Assembly: GCA_000507305.1 (NCBI GenBank)
Contig: DF239830.1
Span: 75,956-139,955, forward strand
Source of the DNA: Breviolum minutum Mf 1.05b.01
Taxonomy: Eukaryota > Sar > Dinophyceae > Suessiales > Symbiodiniaceae
Direction: 5' to 3'
Length of the DNA stretch: 64,000 nt
Shown: positions 15,520 to 27,834 of the stretch, piece after piece
How positions within the stretch are numbered: position 1 is the first letter of the stretch
Layout of the letters: each line of letters begins with the position of its first letter
Translations under genes and position numbers: made by a program
The notes under the pieces: model-generated
What the model was told of the DNA's origin: nothing
The model's database searches: none
What the model saw: only the letters and a program-made list of their open reading frames with translations

Positions 15520-16464
15520 AACTATTGACACTGGAGATGAGGCGCTCATGCCTTTAATAGAAGCAACTTCGAGATTTCACACCTTGAACATGAAATCTTC
15601 TGCAAACAATGGTTGACAATCAAAGAACTTCTAGAAATCATGTTCCGCATCTTGCTGTCAAAGTCACGGCGTCCATCCCCAACATCTTCCGTGGCGATTC
15701 CAAGGGTGTATCACTAGAGGATGGCTGAGATGGGCTACTCTGCGACCATCCCGCAGTTCCGGCACCACCCGTGATGCTACTCCCTGCCATGGCAAACCTG
15801 TTGGCGGTGATGTGCATGAGTTGGAAGTGGTGAGTTGTCTTGTAACTCCGTTTTTGCGAAGTAGAACCCCTTACTAAGCCTTAACCAAGATCATCATCCA
15901 TGAGCCCATGAAACCTACAGTACGTTTGTGATACTGATGTTTCAAGATGAATCATCAACAAACAAGCCTTGGAGACGATGGGAAACTCCTCAGCAGGGAA
16001 AAGGACTGACTCATTTCCAAGAAATCAAGACATGGAACGTTGACTTCAGCTCCAACCATCCTCGAATTGGACCATCCGCCAAAGGAATCTGATCTAAAAG
16101 TTGTGAAATTTGGGGGAGTATTCCAAAATGCTTGATATATCTACTGTACACTATCCGGGATAGCAATATTTGGAGATGGCTGTGCATAAATATGTAGATA
16201 AACAGACTTGCACAAATATATCAACTGTCCAATGGATGACACGTTGTTTCATTGATTTGTCCGCCAAAGGCATCTCTACCAAATGCATCCAAATTTTATA
16301 TAAACTCTCTGCTTTATGGATGTAAAATCCTCCTATGACCATCCTAAATGATCTTCTACAATCCCAAGTTGTACCTTCTACCACTCGTCACTGAGCCTAC
16401 AAGATCATTAAATTTTCACTGCCAACTGAGGTCATCACTTGTGAGTGGGGCTTTCAGACTTAGC
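15520..16464. other. Non-coding stretch
   Basis: Probably intron or spacer. I see no convincing frame, repeat or RNA gene in these roughly 950 bases. Confidence 0.4.
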
Positions 16465-16881
16465 CTAGCGGCGCAAAAAGAGGCTTCGTTTTTTCCCTTT
16501 CCAGGCGGAACTCGTTTCTGCACGTTTCAGTTCCATGTTTGGCTTTGTGGCAGTGTACTGGAGCCAGTGAACTTCAAAATATTGGATGTAATTTGTTGGA
16601 ATGACAAAACGCAAAGGTTTCTTATGTGGAAAAGTTCCATTTCCATCAATTTCATTCAACTTCCATCTGCCTGAGCATTCTTTCAAACACCCATCCCGAC
16701 TAGCCGTTACAAGGGGCACCTCATGAGCCAAACTCCTTACCCGTCGATTCATGGACTCGATACCGTCCTGGTTGATAGGTTGATCCCCCGAAATGGCCAC
16801 ATTCAAAGAGGAGTTCTCTCTCTCTCCAGCGCCCTCAATCCATGTCCCTGTGTTAGGGAGACGCGAGCCATGGTTGCACAC
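16465..16881 (-). CDS. Candidate exon(s), 138-codon open frame
   Basis: A long open minus frame including LAHEVPLVTASRDGCLKECS and FPHKKPLRFVIPTNYIQYF. Its length without low complexity suggests coding, but it may hold several exons. Not recognised. Confidence 0.35.
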   Translation of the reverse strand: MCNHGSRLPNTGTWIEGAGERENSSLNVAISGDQPINQDGIESMNRRVRSLAHEVPLVTASRDGCLKECSGRWKLNEIDGNGTFPHKKPLRFVIPTNYIQYFEVHWLQYTATKPNMELKRAETSSAWKGKKRSLFLRR

Positions 16882-17397
16882 CTTCAGCCTGATCTAAGAG
16901 GAGTTACCTTTTCCATTTTTTTTGGTATCCAAGTCAAATTTCGAGTGCGTAAATCACTTGATACAATTCACAAATTAAATAACATCACCAAGCAGGTAAT
17001 GGTATATCATTAGTTGATAGGTCCTGATCTCTTCTGATTCAGATACTCCTAGTCCAACTTGATCCTTTACAACTGTTACAGGCCAGAGGCAGGACCCAAA
17101 TCATACTTACAATATTGTCTACACATCGAAACATGAAACATGTTTGCATATAGATTAATATGCTATATAAATTTATGATATTTTTTTTACATATTTTCAT
17201 ACAAAACATACTATTCTATGATTAGATAATATGCACATCCGGATGGCCACTAATCCCATGTACTAACCACCTGGTAAGTGGGAGGAGAATCCCCCAGGTC
17301 CTTTCTTGGAGAAGACTCTCCAGGTCCAAGATGCATGTCCACCATGCGGTCCTGAAAAGAACACAGGGGTAACCCAAAAACTCCTTCTTGGAAAAAG

Positions 17398-17498
<101 letters not shown>

Positions 17499-17521
17499 CG
17501 TGGCGCTACCATACATGAGAC

Positions 17522-17711
17522 CTTCCATTCTGACATTTCACTGCCTGTTTTTTCTTGCGGACAAACCAGTTCATCACAAAAAATCCCTTCAACTTCAACC
17601 TTTCCATCCTGATGGGTATGGCTGGTGAGAAAATGGCTCATCTCCCGGAATTTCGGATCTCCACCAATTGCCACATCCTTCCTTAAGAGGGCCAAGAGCG
17701 CACCCACGAGG
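17522..17711 (-). CDS. Candidate exon, unrecognised
   Basis: The minus frame reads LVGALLALLRKDVAIGGDP, KFREMSHFLTSHTHQDGK and VEVEGIFCDELVCPQEK, between a TTTTGTCAG acceptor and a GGAAG|GTCTCA donor. The intron that follows holds the CAA run. Strong coding look, function unknown. Confidence 0.5.
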
Positions 17712-18231
17712 CTGACAAAACAGGACTCATTGAGAAAAGTCTCGGTTTTTGAAGGTGAAATTTATAAAACATCACATTTGAAAAAAAAACCTCAAGAAAC
17801 TGGCACTTCGTTTCTTTTGCGCAAGTACGAATAGTGGACGACAGTAAAAAATTGCTATCCGTTTCTCCCTCAATGGCTGAACATGATCCACTTAAACCCC
17901 ATGATCCTGAAACGAAGGGAAAAAATTCACATTATTGTGCCCCCCTTTTTTCTCCACAACGAGAGAACACATCACATCACATCAATGCATCCCTAGAAAC
18001 TGTCGAAAAGCTGAAGTCATTGGCGTCAATGGCTTAAATTTACTGGCGCCATGCCATTCTTCAATCAATACCACCACCTCTTGCACCTAAGCACAACGGT
18101 AGCCATGTTGAAGTAGCTAGTCAAAACCAAGCACCGGTTTGGATTTGGGGATCCTAGGTTGTGGGCATCCGAAATTCTTCAAACAAAACATCACCTACTT
18201 GAATTTTGTAAGTGACATTTGATGAAAGGAG

Positions 18232-18342
18232 CTATACCCCCCCGAAGTTTAACATAGCCGCTGAAAATAGGGAATCCCAAAAGGAAACTCATCTTCCAAC
18301 CATCCATTTTCAGGGGCTATGTTAAACTTCCAGGGGGTATAG
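18232..18342. mobile_element. Foldback (MITE-like) element, family A, copy 2
   Basis: A 111-bp inverted repeat starting CTATACCCCCCC and ending GGGGGTATAG. The arms share GAAGTTTAACATAGCC and pair over roughly 35 bases. The arm sequence is clearly related to the element at 9029. Confidence 0.75.
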
Positions 18343-18619
18343 TGTACCTTTTCAAGGGTTCCATCAATGAAGTGACTGCCTGTTGAGAAATCAAAATCGC
18401 AATAAAGTAAATTTTACGTCTTGTTCCACCATCATACCAGTAAATCTGTTTTCGAACAATAAAAGAACTTTACTGAATTGATATGGTATTAAAACATCGA
18501 AATCAAAGTCTCAAGAAAAACCCAAGCTCTTTACCTCTTTTAATGTTTTTCCCCATGTTTTTAGGACCCAACCCCCAAACGGTATGAACGCCCCCACCTG
18601 TTCTTCATAGTCGGGATCT

Positions 18620-18700
18620 CCCTTGTGCAACGTGAAGGGCGACAACTTCGCCATTGTTGACAGGTAAAGCTGGAGCCATAAGAGTCACCGAGCAACTTAT
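18620..18700 (-). CDS. Candidate small exon
   Basis: The minus frame reads APALPVNNGEVVALHVAQG next to a possible GC or GG-type border. The sequence is short, so support is modest. Confidence 0.3.
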
Positions 18701-18907
18701 CACATGGAGTGCCCTGGGGGAGATTTACCCACCAAATATCCTCCATTGGCAACTATTTTGTTGTTAGCTGACACCTCGAAAAAAAAAGAGTTGCTAGGTC
18801 TAAGTTCTAAGTCTACCTTGTTTCTGGCAAAAGACCTTGATGATAGATGGGGTTACTTTTTCAGGGAGGTTCAATGTAAATTGGTTTCTGGATTTGTATG
18901 GGTTTAT

Positions 18908-19020
18908 ATGGATGTTTCCGAAAATAGTGGGTTTTCCCCCCAAATCATCCATTTTAAAAAGGTTTTCCATGATAAACCATCCATTTTGGTGGTTTTCCCC
19001 CTATTTTTGGAAACACCCAT
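18908..19020. mobile_element. Foldback element, family B, copy 1
   Basis: A 113-bp element whose ends are inverted copies of ATGGGTGTTTCCAAAAATAG (left end with three mismatches). The middle has repeated CATCCATTTT and GGTTTTCC blocks. A second copy lies at 48756. Confidence 0.7.
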
Positions 19021-20169
19021 GAATCGTGGATCCACGTGGGGGACTTGTAAGTCCACCTCATGAAGGAAGCAGCCCAAACCGGCCTTGATGATGGAAATTT
19101 TCCATGTCCAAATTTAGTGAGGGAAACAAAACCTTTGGAGAATTTATCTTCTTGAGCAACAAAAAGGTTTGACCCTGTAAACTAAGTTATACATAGAGTC
19201 AGAGTCATAAAATGATATGATTTTCGTACATCCTGAAAATGTCGATTCAAAACAAGTGGAAATCTCCAAGTCATCGTCAACAGAAACAGGCTTGCTCATT
19301 GAGAACATGGCATAAGGTTGGACATCTTGATCGCTCGGTACCTGAGAGTGCAGGTGTTTGTTGCGAGATGGACCAACAGGGGTGGTGCTTTGAGCTTCAG
19401 ACAGAAACGACGGTTCCAACCAACTGATTCTTCCACGCCTGGGGATGTGACGATTCGTCAGGAAATAGTAAGAAGGTGAATATGATTTCACCATAGTCCA
19501 TTGCTATATTGATTTAAGAAATGGCAAATTGAAAAGTGCCATATCTGGTATCCCATGGTATCCCCACTGTTCCGCAAAATGGGAAGTTTAGTAAGTTTCA
19601 TTCAAAAGTTTTCAGAACATCACCCAAAGTGTTGCTGTCCCTGTACCAATTTAATGATTTTGGCGAACACATGATAGTTGCAGGGTGTTGACATTGTCAT
19701 GGGATACAGAATGGATATTGGTCACATACCTTGCATTAGTGTTTGTTGCCATGATATTGAAGACCAGCAAACTCATGTTTTTGGGGATTATGGTATGGCT
19801 GGGTCAGAGATCTCCTATGTTACACCCTGCCCCCCCCGCCTCCAATTGAGGTCCAAGGTCTACCTGGCATGATTCATCATGAACCACCAGGATCAAGGTG
19901 TTTTGTTTGTCAATCGAAAATGGGGAGATCATGGAAGATCAATTTTGCACTTGACCAAAGCTTCAACCCATAAGTTTTTAAGAATTTCAACCCATGCAAC
20001 ACTACGGGGTGGAAAAAAACTCATACATGTTACGTAATTATTTGCAAAGTAGACATAGTGACTATAATCTCAAATTGAAACGTTTTCCCCAAGTGGAAGG
20101 TGAGAAAAACAAGATATGTATGGAAAAAATTGCGACACCACCCTGGAATATCACCACGTTGGGCACCTG
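19021..20169. other. Spacer or intron with a partial family C repeat
   Basis: No convincing exon. At about 20068-20147 there is AAATTGAAACGTTTTCCCC followed by GGTGAG and an A-rich stretch ending in CACCACCC, matching the 3' part of the family C repeat. Confidence 0.35.
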
Positions 20170-20336
20170 ACCTTGTGGAGGGCCACGCGATCACCCACCT
20201 GGAAGCTCTTGGCTTGAGAAAAGGTGGCCTGGCAGGGAAGAGCTGGGAAGCGAAGGGAACTACTGTCTGTTGATGGCAACCAGAAATCTGGCGAGAAAAC
20301 CAGTTGATATGGTAGTTTTTTCCCATTATTTACCAT
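20170..20336 (-). CDS. Candidate exon, unrecognised
   Basis: The minus frame reads LPYQLVFSPDFWLPSTDS, SSLRFPALPCQATFSQAK and SFQVGDRVALHK, ending at CAAG|GTCAGG. FQVGDRVALHK resembles the first strand of Tudor/SH3-like barrels, but that is too short to assign. Confidence 0.45.
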
Positions 20337-20519
20337 GGGTTTCTTACGTTTCTGAACCGATCAACAATAGTGACTACATCAGGAAATATGAAGAGTATCA
20401 ACACTTCTTGAGCTGTCACTCCAATGGCGTGTATCTTTGATTTTTTTGTCCGTAACCTTTTCCGCCGCAAGCTTTGCCACCAGCTGATCCTCCAATCTTC
20501 ACCGGGACTCTTCACCGAC

Positions 20520-20690
20520 ATCTTTCATGAGGGTTTGACCGGGGAAGCACCACCAGTGAGCGGGCGCACAACGTGGGTGTTGAGCTCATCTGATCCAAAA
20601 ATGGATCCTGAAGTTACCAGATGTTCTGCTCTTTCAGTCGCAAGGATCTGTAAGTTGAACCTTGGCGGCCAGGTCAACTTGGTTGCTTTC
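20520..20690 (-). CDS. Candidate exon, unrecognised
   Basis: The minus frame reads QILATERAEHLVTSGSIFGS, then DELNTHVVRPLTGGASPVK. Coding-like; borders not fixed. Confidence 0.35.
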
Positions 20691-20879
20691 AATGGAAACC
20701 TGTTTGAAGAAATGTCGATATAATATATTGTAGTTAGTTGGTGACAATGTCCTTCCAACCCAACAAATAAAGACAAATATCAGTTTTAAAAGTAGGCACT
20801 AGAATTTCACCAGTCTGCACTGAAAAAAAACAAATTCTCAGAAAAAAAAATCAACATATTTCCTCCATTTTCCTCCCGT

Positions 20880-21086
20880 GGCCCTTTCCCCTATAAAAGA
20901 AACAATAGTTAAAAAAAATTCTTCAACATTCAATTGGCGTCCAGGCGCAGAATTGGCCTCCACTACTAGCCACAGCGCTGCTGTCACGTCTATCCCATTG
21001 GATTCGATAGTGTCAGCTATGGCAGAGGAAGCTTCATTTTCACAACGATATTGTAACTCACGGAGTTGTGATCGAAGGGTATAGAC
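20880..21086 (-). CDS. Coding exon, unrecognised protein
   Basis: After a CGCCAG|GTC acceptor the minus frame reads VYTLRSQLRELQYRCENEAS, SAIADTIESNGIDVTAALWL and VVEANSAPGRQLNVEEFF. The upstream frame is also open and includes MAATEGKRPPHRQ, so the protein might start at 21123. One of the clearest unnamed exons here. Confidence 0.55.
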
Positions 21087-21577
21087 CTGGCGGTGGGGGG
21101 GTCTCTTGCCCTCCGTGGCGGCCATGAGACAATATGGAAAGATCACCAATTCAATGGTCGTCTTCGACGGTTGCCGGACATGCGTGAATTGTTCAGGGCC
21201 CGACATGGCAATGCAAAAATTCTCAAGGGGAAACTCTTACCACAGAAGGTGGATCGATATTTGGTAGATATCGAGTACAGGATAACATCCCCTAAACTAA
21301 GATAGCCCAAAGAAGACGTGACTCGCATAATAGATGATGTAAACTCTGAAATCATTCTCCAGATCTAAAGAGGGCGCAGCCATCTCAACGGATCTTTCTT
21401 CATGTTCAGCCTGGTCAAAGGGTAGCTGTGCTCGACGTCCCAGGTCGAGAAAATCCACCCAGCCGTCCTGGGGTCAAAACCTACAGGGATCCCTTAAGCT
21501 CAGTGTCTTTAGCATTTATAGATAGATTTCAAGATGTCTCTGCATTCAGAAATTCCATCTGAAATGAAACCTAAACA

Positions 21578-21780
21578 CTAATATAACACTGAAGCATCGT
21601 GATTTTCACAGCTGCCTTCATTATCACCGTCCTCATGGATCACCAACTGCGAGAAGCATGGACGCCAAGAGCCATTTACAGTATACCTCCAGCCATTTGG
21701 AACATCAGAAGAACTCAACTTGAAGGTGATCCATGATGAGCCACTTCTATGCCGAAATTGGCCACTGCTATAAATGTACA
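21578..21780 (-). CDS. Exon with a YTVNG motif (motif copy 1)
   Basis: The minus frame reads RHRSGSSWITFKLSSSDVP, NGWRYTVNGSWRPCFSQLV and IHEDGDNEGSCENHDASV. YTVNG (21671-21685) is one of five related motifs between 21.6 and 27.7 kb. It looks like a beta-rich repeat domain. No family is recognised. Confidence 0.5.
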
Positions 21781-22628
21781 AAACAATCCTGGAATACATG
21801 AGTCACTGCGTATATAGAATATGTACCTACTAGTAGAAATTAAAGTATTATATCACAAGGTAGTACCACCAAATCAATTTTTAGGTTTTAGATCTTTTTT
21901 CTCCCAGGGACGGTCCGCTACCTTTTTTTTTGGTATTCCTGGATGGTTGAAATTACACCCATTACACAACATGCCTTCAGCACTATGCTGCCATTGGTAC
22001 ACACTCCTTGGACATTGGTCCAAATCCATATGTCTTGACCCCCTTCTGAAAAGTTGCAAAAACAACCAACATTTTGTGATGGGGGAAATTCCATGAAATT
22101 CAACTACGACTCAATTGATGAAGAATCCGATCCACCTGGTCTTTGACCGGGGGTGGTGACCACCGGTTCCACCAACTTGAAACGAGTCACTGCATGAGAT
22201 GTTCACCGGCCACCGAGACACGAATGCAGTCTTTGCAGCGTGGTTCTACCTGAAAATTCATCGAGTCGATCGGTATCGAGGATTGTCGTGAACTTGGTGA
22301 AATCTTCAAATTTTCTTTGTTGCGAAAACTGGTGATTCATCAGTTTGACCATCAGTTTGACCATTCAGTTGTTTCAAACTGCAACTTTGCTGCTCCAGAA
22401 AATTGCAGTTTGGACAAAGCATCACACTCTAAAATAACCCAAGTTACAAAGCAAACGCATAAGCCCGCCAAGGCTGCGAGTTCTTGCAGCAAAATCCTGG
22501 GCATCAACATCCCACAACTTGACGCAACTTGAGGGGAACATCTCTGACAGGACCTTGGCTTGATGCAGTCCTTAGACTTTCAGCTTCTTTCTCAGCCATC
22601 ATCACACTCTTATTCAACTCTGGGAAAC
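21781..22628. other. Intron or spacer
   Basis: No convincing exon or repeat was found in about 850 bases. Short open frames here lack splice-like borders. Confidence 0.35.
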
Positions 22629-22916
22629 TCAGCACACCTCAGATGCTGTGGAAGATTTGGAACCGCCTTGAGTTGAATGGGGGATTTTGAAGGTAAAACA
22701 TGGTAAATTCATCTGCTGCCATTGCTTCATGGATGAAAAGGGCTCTCCGAAATCAGAAGAATTATAGTTACCAGTTTTCATACGTACATTAAAAGTGACG
22801 CTCAAGAATGGGACACCAATGCTTTTGAAATGAAATACCACATGTAAATCGATTAAGTCATCAAACCCCAGTCCCAACATGATTGGGAAACCCAGATATC
22901 CCACTTGAAAACCCAT
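22629..22916 (-). CDS. Candidate exon, unrecognised
   Basis: The minus frame includes VRMKTGNYNSSDFGEPFSSM, then KQWQQMNLPCFTFKIP. Coding is plausible on composition only. Confidence 0.3.
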   Translation of the reverse strand: MGFQVGYLGFPIMLGLGFDDLIDLHVVFHFKSIGVPFLSVTFNVRMKTGNYNSSDFGEPFSSMKQWQQMNLPCFTFKIPHSTQGGSKSSTASEVC

Positions 22917-22959
22917 AAGGTCTCAAGCTCGGTTATGTCCTGAAAACCAAAAACCAAAT

Positions 22960-23170
22960 CCACTGGCAAAATTCAAATTCACCGATCTGGGAGCCCTGAA
23001 AATCAGGATTTAACTGGATATGTTCATCACCAGGTCCAGATTGAATCAAACACTTCCATGATTTGTTTCAACCTCAGGGCATCTTTGGGGATCGGACTGG
23101 GGTGGATTTCATTCAATGAATCATTTCTTTTCCTGTCACCTGAGCTGGAACCCTGAAGCCCCATTTTGGA
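22960..23170 (-). CDS. Candidate exons, unrecognised
   Basis: One minus frame reads DRKRNDSLNEIHPSPIPKD, then ALRLKQIMEVFDSIW; a shifted frame to its left reads SGPGDEHIQLNPDFQGSQIG. Two neighbouring exons with a short intron would explain this. Confidence 0.4.
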
Positions 23171-23734
23171 TACACAGATCTATCCATTTGTTGCCACCCA
23201 CGTGACCATCCTCCTGGAAAGTCATGTGTAGAATACTTGGACGCCAAGCCTTGAGATGAAAGGGAGGTGCAGCGGCCGCAGCGGTGGATATTTATTTGAA
23301 AATGAAAGAATTGTGTGTATATTTATATACCTACAAAATGCATAAAATGCACATATGATCTTACTTATGTGTGTGTGTGCACTACAAAACATATATTGCA
23401 AAGTATTTGGGTGCTTCGATGTCATCGATCACATTTGATTCAAGTATTAACATCTATTGACTCGATCTATAAATTATTTCTGATGATTTCTGTATGTTTT
23501 TATATGTCTGGTGGAACTTGCTGGCACACTCCCATCCCACTTGCGTCCTGACCCCTTCGTAAACTACCAAACTTCATAAACGATGATAAAACTTGGAAGT
23601 TGGGCGATCTGCTGTCACCTCTTGTGTTTCTGGATAGGTGAATGTCATACTTCTCCAAGAAGCTGAAATACGTGTGGTCCATGGGCAATTCCCTTATATA
23701 ATATACTAAAGACGAGTACTTGCCAATACCTGCT

Positions 23735-23763
23735 TCAAACGAGAGTCTCCATCCACCGTGTAC
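23735..23763 (-). CDS. Very short exon with a YTVDG motif (motif copy 2)
   Basis: CCAG|GTACACGGTGGATGG opens a frame reading YTVDGDSRLKQ that closes at AAGCAG|GTATTG. The exon would be about 30 nt. The motif shared with four other exons supports it. Confidence 0.45.
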
Positions 23764-24600
23764 CTGGCAGATTCACACCAAAACTATAGTGGACAGTGAC
23801 TATCAATAACTGTGATGGTCGCAAACGTGAACAAGAGAATAAACAAATCATCAGAAGAATACTGCACCTCTTACACCTTCTCCAGTTGCTCTAGCTATTC
23901 ATCATCAAACATCCAAGATGTTGGGCTTCAAGTTTCAGGATATTGCTAACTAAACACCTCAAAGCTACTCATGCCATGCACCAACCATTTGATCAACAAC
24001 AACCTTGTTGCCAACAAATATCATCCAAAAGATAGCTACGAGATGCGAATGTCTGGATCAATCACCACTCACCACTCCTGGATTGATCAAAACATGCCCA
24101 GATCGCTGGAGATGTTGATGCCCCAAGTGAAAGCGAATCATGCGAGTTTGTCGGGCAGTGTGAAATCGAACCTGACAATGAAATCAATGCATTCGGGCAA
24201 AAATCCTCTTAGCATCTTACACCCTTGAAGTCAAATTACACACGGCTCCTGTAAACATGAGGTAGCGTTTGACCATGCGACTTTAGATGTGTTGGTTCAA
24301 ATATGTTAGCCATCAAGTTAAGCTTCTAGAATCAAAATAAAGATAATCTGAATTCAAGCCTAGAGACTCCCAAGTGCACTTGGCAGGCAAGATCTTGTAG
24401 CTGAGCCCTCGGTTACATCGTAAGACCGACCCACAAATCTCTTCCCATCCATCGCCAACATAAATGCAAAGACGCATTTGCAATTTCAAATTTGTGATAT
24501 ATTTTAGGGCAGCAGTTCATTTCTACAAATCCTCCAAAACTTAAAAACAAAAAAAAGCAACCCAAATTGCCACACGGTTCGACATGTAACAGTTACCCTG
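23764..24600. other. Intron or spacer
   Basis: No convincing exon; only short unsupported frames on either strand. Confidence 0.35.
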
Positions 24601-24730
24601 CCTCAAGATGTTAGCCTCTTGCGATGGCAAATGCACCGAGCGAGCCAAATCCGGGAACTCCACGATGTCATCGTGGAAGAAGACCATCTGCTGGAAGGGC
24701 TCTCGTGGATTGCCATCCACGGTGTATTGC
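24600..24730 (-). CDS. Exon with a YTVDG motif (motif copy 3)
   Basis: After GCGAG|GCAATAC the minus frame reads QYTVDGNPREPFQQMVFFH, DDIVEFPDLARSVHLPSQE and ANILRQ, ending at a CAG|GG border. Clearly coding-like and related to the other motif-bearing exons. Confidence 0.5.
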
Positions 24731-25194
24731 CTCGCTTCTTACGCAGGCCTTGTGGCCCTGCAAGTCCCATGGATTGGCCGTAATGGATTGGCACAGATTT
24801 GGGTGAAGATCAAATAAAGACTATTACATGGGGGTTGTCGAAAATTCCTTTTACTTTTTGGTAGGATAGGACCCCTTGCGCTTCGCCCTTGCGCGCGTGG
24901 TTTTTTTTTGCCACATTCAAGAAATATCCTCCAAATTCCATGGTGATATGGTGATATGGATTGATATTGTATGTCTTGCGCTCTCCCTTGCGCCCTCTTG
25001 CGCGGCCCTGCATTTTTGATGCCTCTAAATCATGCTCTCAAAATCCTATCTCCCTCGAAGATGTGGTTAAAAGGACGGGACATGTTGGACTGGGATTTCT
25101 GGGTGAAAAATATTTGTCTGCACTCTATGTTCATAGAAACTTGAGAACAAGGTGTGGACGAAAGCGAGGTGGAAGCTCAGTGCATGCCCTTTTC

Positions 25195-25195
<1 letters not shown>

Positions 25196-25240
<45 letters not shown>
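25196..25240. repeat. (CAA)n microsatellite at the gap edge
   Basis: About 15 CAA copies run straight into the run of N, so the true repeat is probably longer. Confidence 0.95.
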
Positions 25241-25653
25241 NNNNNNNNNNNNNNNNNNNNNNNNNNNNNNNNNNNNNNNNNNNNNNNNNNNNNNNNNNNN
25301 NNNNNNNNNNNNNNNNNNNNNNNNNNNNNNNNNNNNNNNNNNNNNNNNNNNNNNNNNNNNNNNNNNNNNNNNNNNNNNNNNNNNNNNNNNNNNNNNNNNN
25401 NNNNNNNNNNNNNNNNNNNNNNNNNNNNNNNNNNNNNNNNNNNNNNNNNNNNNNNNNNNNNNNNNNNNNNNNNNNNNNNNNNNNNNNNNNNNNNNNNNNN
25501 NNNNNNNNNNNNNNNNNNNNNNNNNNNNNNNNNNNNNNNNNNNNNNNNNNNNNNNNNNNNNNNNNNNNNNNNNNNNNNNNNNNNNNNNNNNNNNNNNNNN
25601 NNNNNNNNNNNNNNNNNNNNNNNNNNNNNNNNNNNNNNNNNNNNNNNNNNNNN
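25241..25653. other. Assembly gap (413 N)
   Basis: A run of N flanked by a CAA microsatellite on the left and a G11C6 stretch on the right. Open frames drawn across it are meaningless. Confidence 0.99.
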
Positions 25654-26560
25654 GGGGGGGGGGGCCCCCCTTGACGAGACCCCCCCCTTGGTCAATTTTG
25701 ATCAATTCCTAATTGACAAGCGACTGAAATCACTCAAAATGAACCCCCCCCAGTCAATTGAAATATTGATAAATGAGAACTTCAGCTGAGATCCAATGAT
25801 CTCGCTTTCGTGATATTGTCTAAGATTATAGTAGATACATGTCTGTGTATGTTGGTGAGATTTAAAAATAAAAATAACAAATGAGCATATATCACCTAGT
25901 GACCCAGTGCATGGGAAGGGGCGCATCTTAGAAAGCCACAAATTTTCCTGGTCTATCCAGGTCCCCCGGCAACAGCCGATCATCAGCACAAATGACGTAG
26001 ATGTGGCCATGCCCCCTGGAGTCGGATTTTTCAACGAAGCTATGAGACCCATCCCATTTCTCCCAGCTTCATCGAAATCCTTTGCAGCCAAAAGCTTGAC
26101 ATTCAAAATGTTCATCCAAAAAAAATTGCGAGTGAAAAGGAAACCAAAGATGTATATATATATATAATTTCACACTCAATAGTCCACAAACAATTGTGCC
26201 AAATCAACGCTTCCAACGAAAAGTTACCAAAAGAAGCTTGACCTTTGAAACGTGCAGCTTCCATGCCTGGCTTCTTCAAAATGCACACCCAAGGATGCGC
26301 GACACGCCAGCCTCATGTTGTGCCACTGGGTGGCAAAAAATCCCCCCAAACACACACCATGCCGCCGGTCATGTCCACGCCGTGCCTTGATATCGCAGTC
26401 CTGAAAGTTTCGGCTCTGTACCAGTTGAAGCAAGGAATCTAGAAATATATTATGAAATATCATGAAATATTGATGAATATTCACACATGGCGGACACCTG
26501 GAAAGGCTGATATTCTCAAAAATTGCCATCCCTCCCCTCTTGACACCATGACATCCCGTT
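25654..26560. other. Spacer or intron
   Basis: Low-confidence region after the gap. A minus frame near 25.9-26.1 kb and another near 26.2-26.4 kb are open but not clearly coding. A TA run lies at about 26153-26166. Confidence 0.3.
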
Positions 26561-26734
26561 CTCCTCACAGAGGTGGCGTGGCGCGGGAGTTTGGCAGTGG
26601 TACCCAATTCCGGAAAGTGAAGGAAGTCGTCCTGAAACCAAGCTGGAGAATACACCGGTACCTATGGCATACAGGGCAATACAGGTCATGATTTCCATGG
26701 AAAGCACCTGCTAGGCTGCCCCAACACAGGTCAC

Positions 26735-26850
26735 TCTCTGGATTCTTTTTGTTGCGTTTGCGTTCTCCAAAATTTTGGCTCCTGGAAGTACATCTTGGAA
26801 AATGGAGGACGTTGTAGTCCATCCACTGTGTATTGAAGTTTGCCAAGGCC
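26735..26850 (-). CDS. Exon with a YTVDG motif (motif copy 4)
   Basis: The minus frame reads KLQYTVDGLQRPPFSKMYF, then QEPKFWRTQTQQKESR. It aligns by eye with copy 3 (QYTVDG-x2-R-x-PF-x-[QK]-M). Confidence 0.5.
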
Positions 26851-26969
26851 TCCAAGTCGTTACACCAACAACTCACAAGGTGAACATGCTGAACGAGCAT
26901 GTTCGTGCCCCATGAGATCCATATAGATCCGTGACGTGGCCTGCTGTGGTCATCCGGATGCATCCTTTA

Positions 26970-27130
26970 CCTCTGGCCTCCCAAGGTGACGGTTCCATCG
27001 ACCCTTGTCATTGGGGTCCAACAGCATCACTGCAGCCACACCTCTGCAAAGCTCGTGCCATATCCAGCCATTTCTGCCAGTGCTTGGAGGGTCACCTTCA
27101 ACTCTGCCGCGGCTGGTGGCAGCTTAGCAG
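26970..27130 (-). CDS. Candidate exon(s), unrecognised
   Basis: The minus frame reads AAAELKVTLQALAEMAGYG, then TSFAEVWLQ; a shifted frame continues AVMLLDPNDKGRWNRHLG, with AG|G borders between them. Likely two adjacent exons. Confidence 0.4.
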
Positions 27131-27599
27131 AATGCCGGATCTCAGGAAACCTCAAGACATGAGGTTTCCATGTGACATTCCCATGGTTTCCCACTGAATC
27201 ATCGACATTTCTTTGTCAATGTCTGTTGAACTGAATTGTAGTAATCCTGAATGTGTGGCAAAGGCACATCACCACCTCATCATCATGAAACTCCAAGTAC
27301 CTGATTTCTCTCAGTACGCGAACGACATATGGTGACACAGCAGTTTTTGAAACCAAAAGGTGCTTGATGAAATACACGACTTGGGAGAATCATCAAGCTG
27401 AGTTGCAACGCGAAACAGCCATTGTCGCATTGGAAGAAGAAGTAGTTAAGCTTAATACTTGTAACATTTTGACACATAAAACTCTCAGTTGACCAAAAAA
27501 AACACGAATACAGCAACTAAGATACAAGTGATCCATATGAAATCCATCTGTTTTAACCAACCCACGATGGCAAGGATTTTGTAGGCCACCCTACGTGAA

Positions 27600-27690
27600 G
27601 GTTGGTCGCCATGCACCATTGCAGGTGTATTGCAAACCATCCCCCGCGATGGACACGCGAATGTCTGAACCGCTTCGCACCTGAAGCAAA
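27600..27690 (-). CDS. Exon with a YTCNG motif (motif copy 5)
   Basis: The minus frame reads LQVRSGSDIRVSIAGDG, then LQYTCNGAWRPTFT. It joins features of copy 1 (NG-x-WRP) and copies 3-4 (QYT). Confidence 0.45.
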
Positions 27691-27834
27691 ATAACCCAAC
27701 TCCGCCAACTCTCCCAAGTCCAAAACTATTCAGTATGCCACTCAAATATCATGATTAGATGTTATGATCAAATGTCAAAAGTATGATTTTTTTGATCCCT
27801 TCATCTAACCCTTGAAAATCACCCTTTTTCATCC

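Noticed and set aside
24961-25789. Long open frames across the N run
   Set aside because: The N stretch hides stops; the frames are not evidence of a gene.
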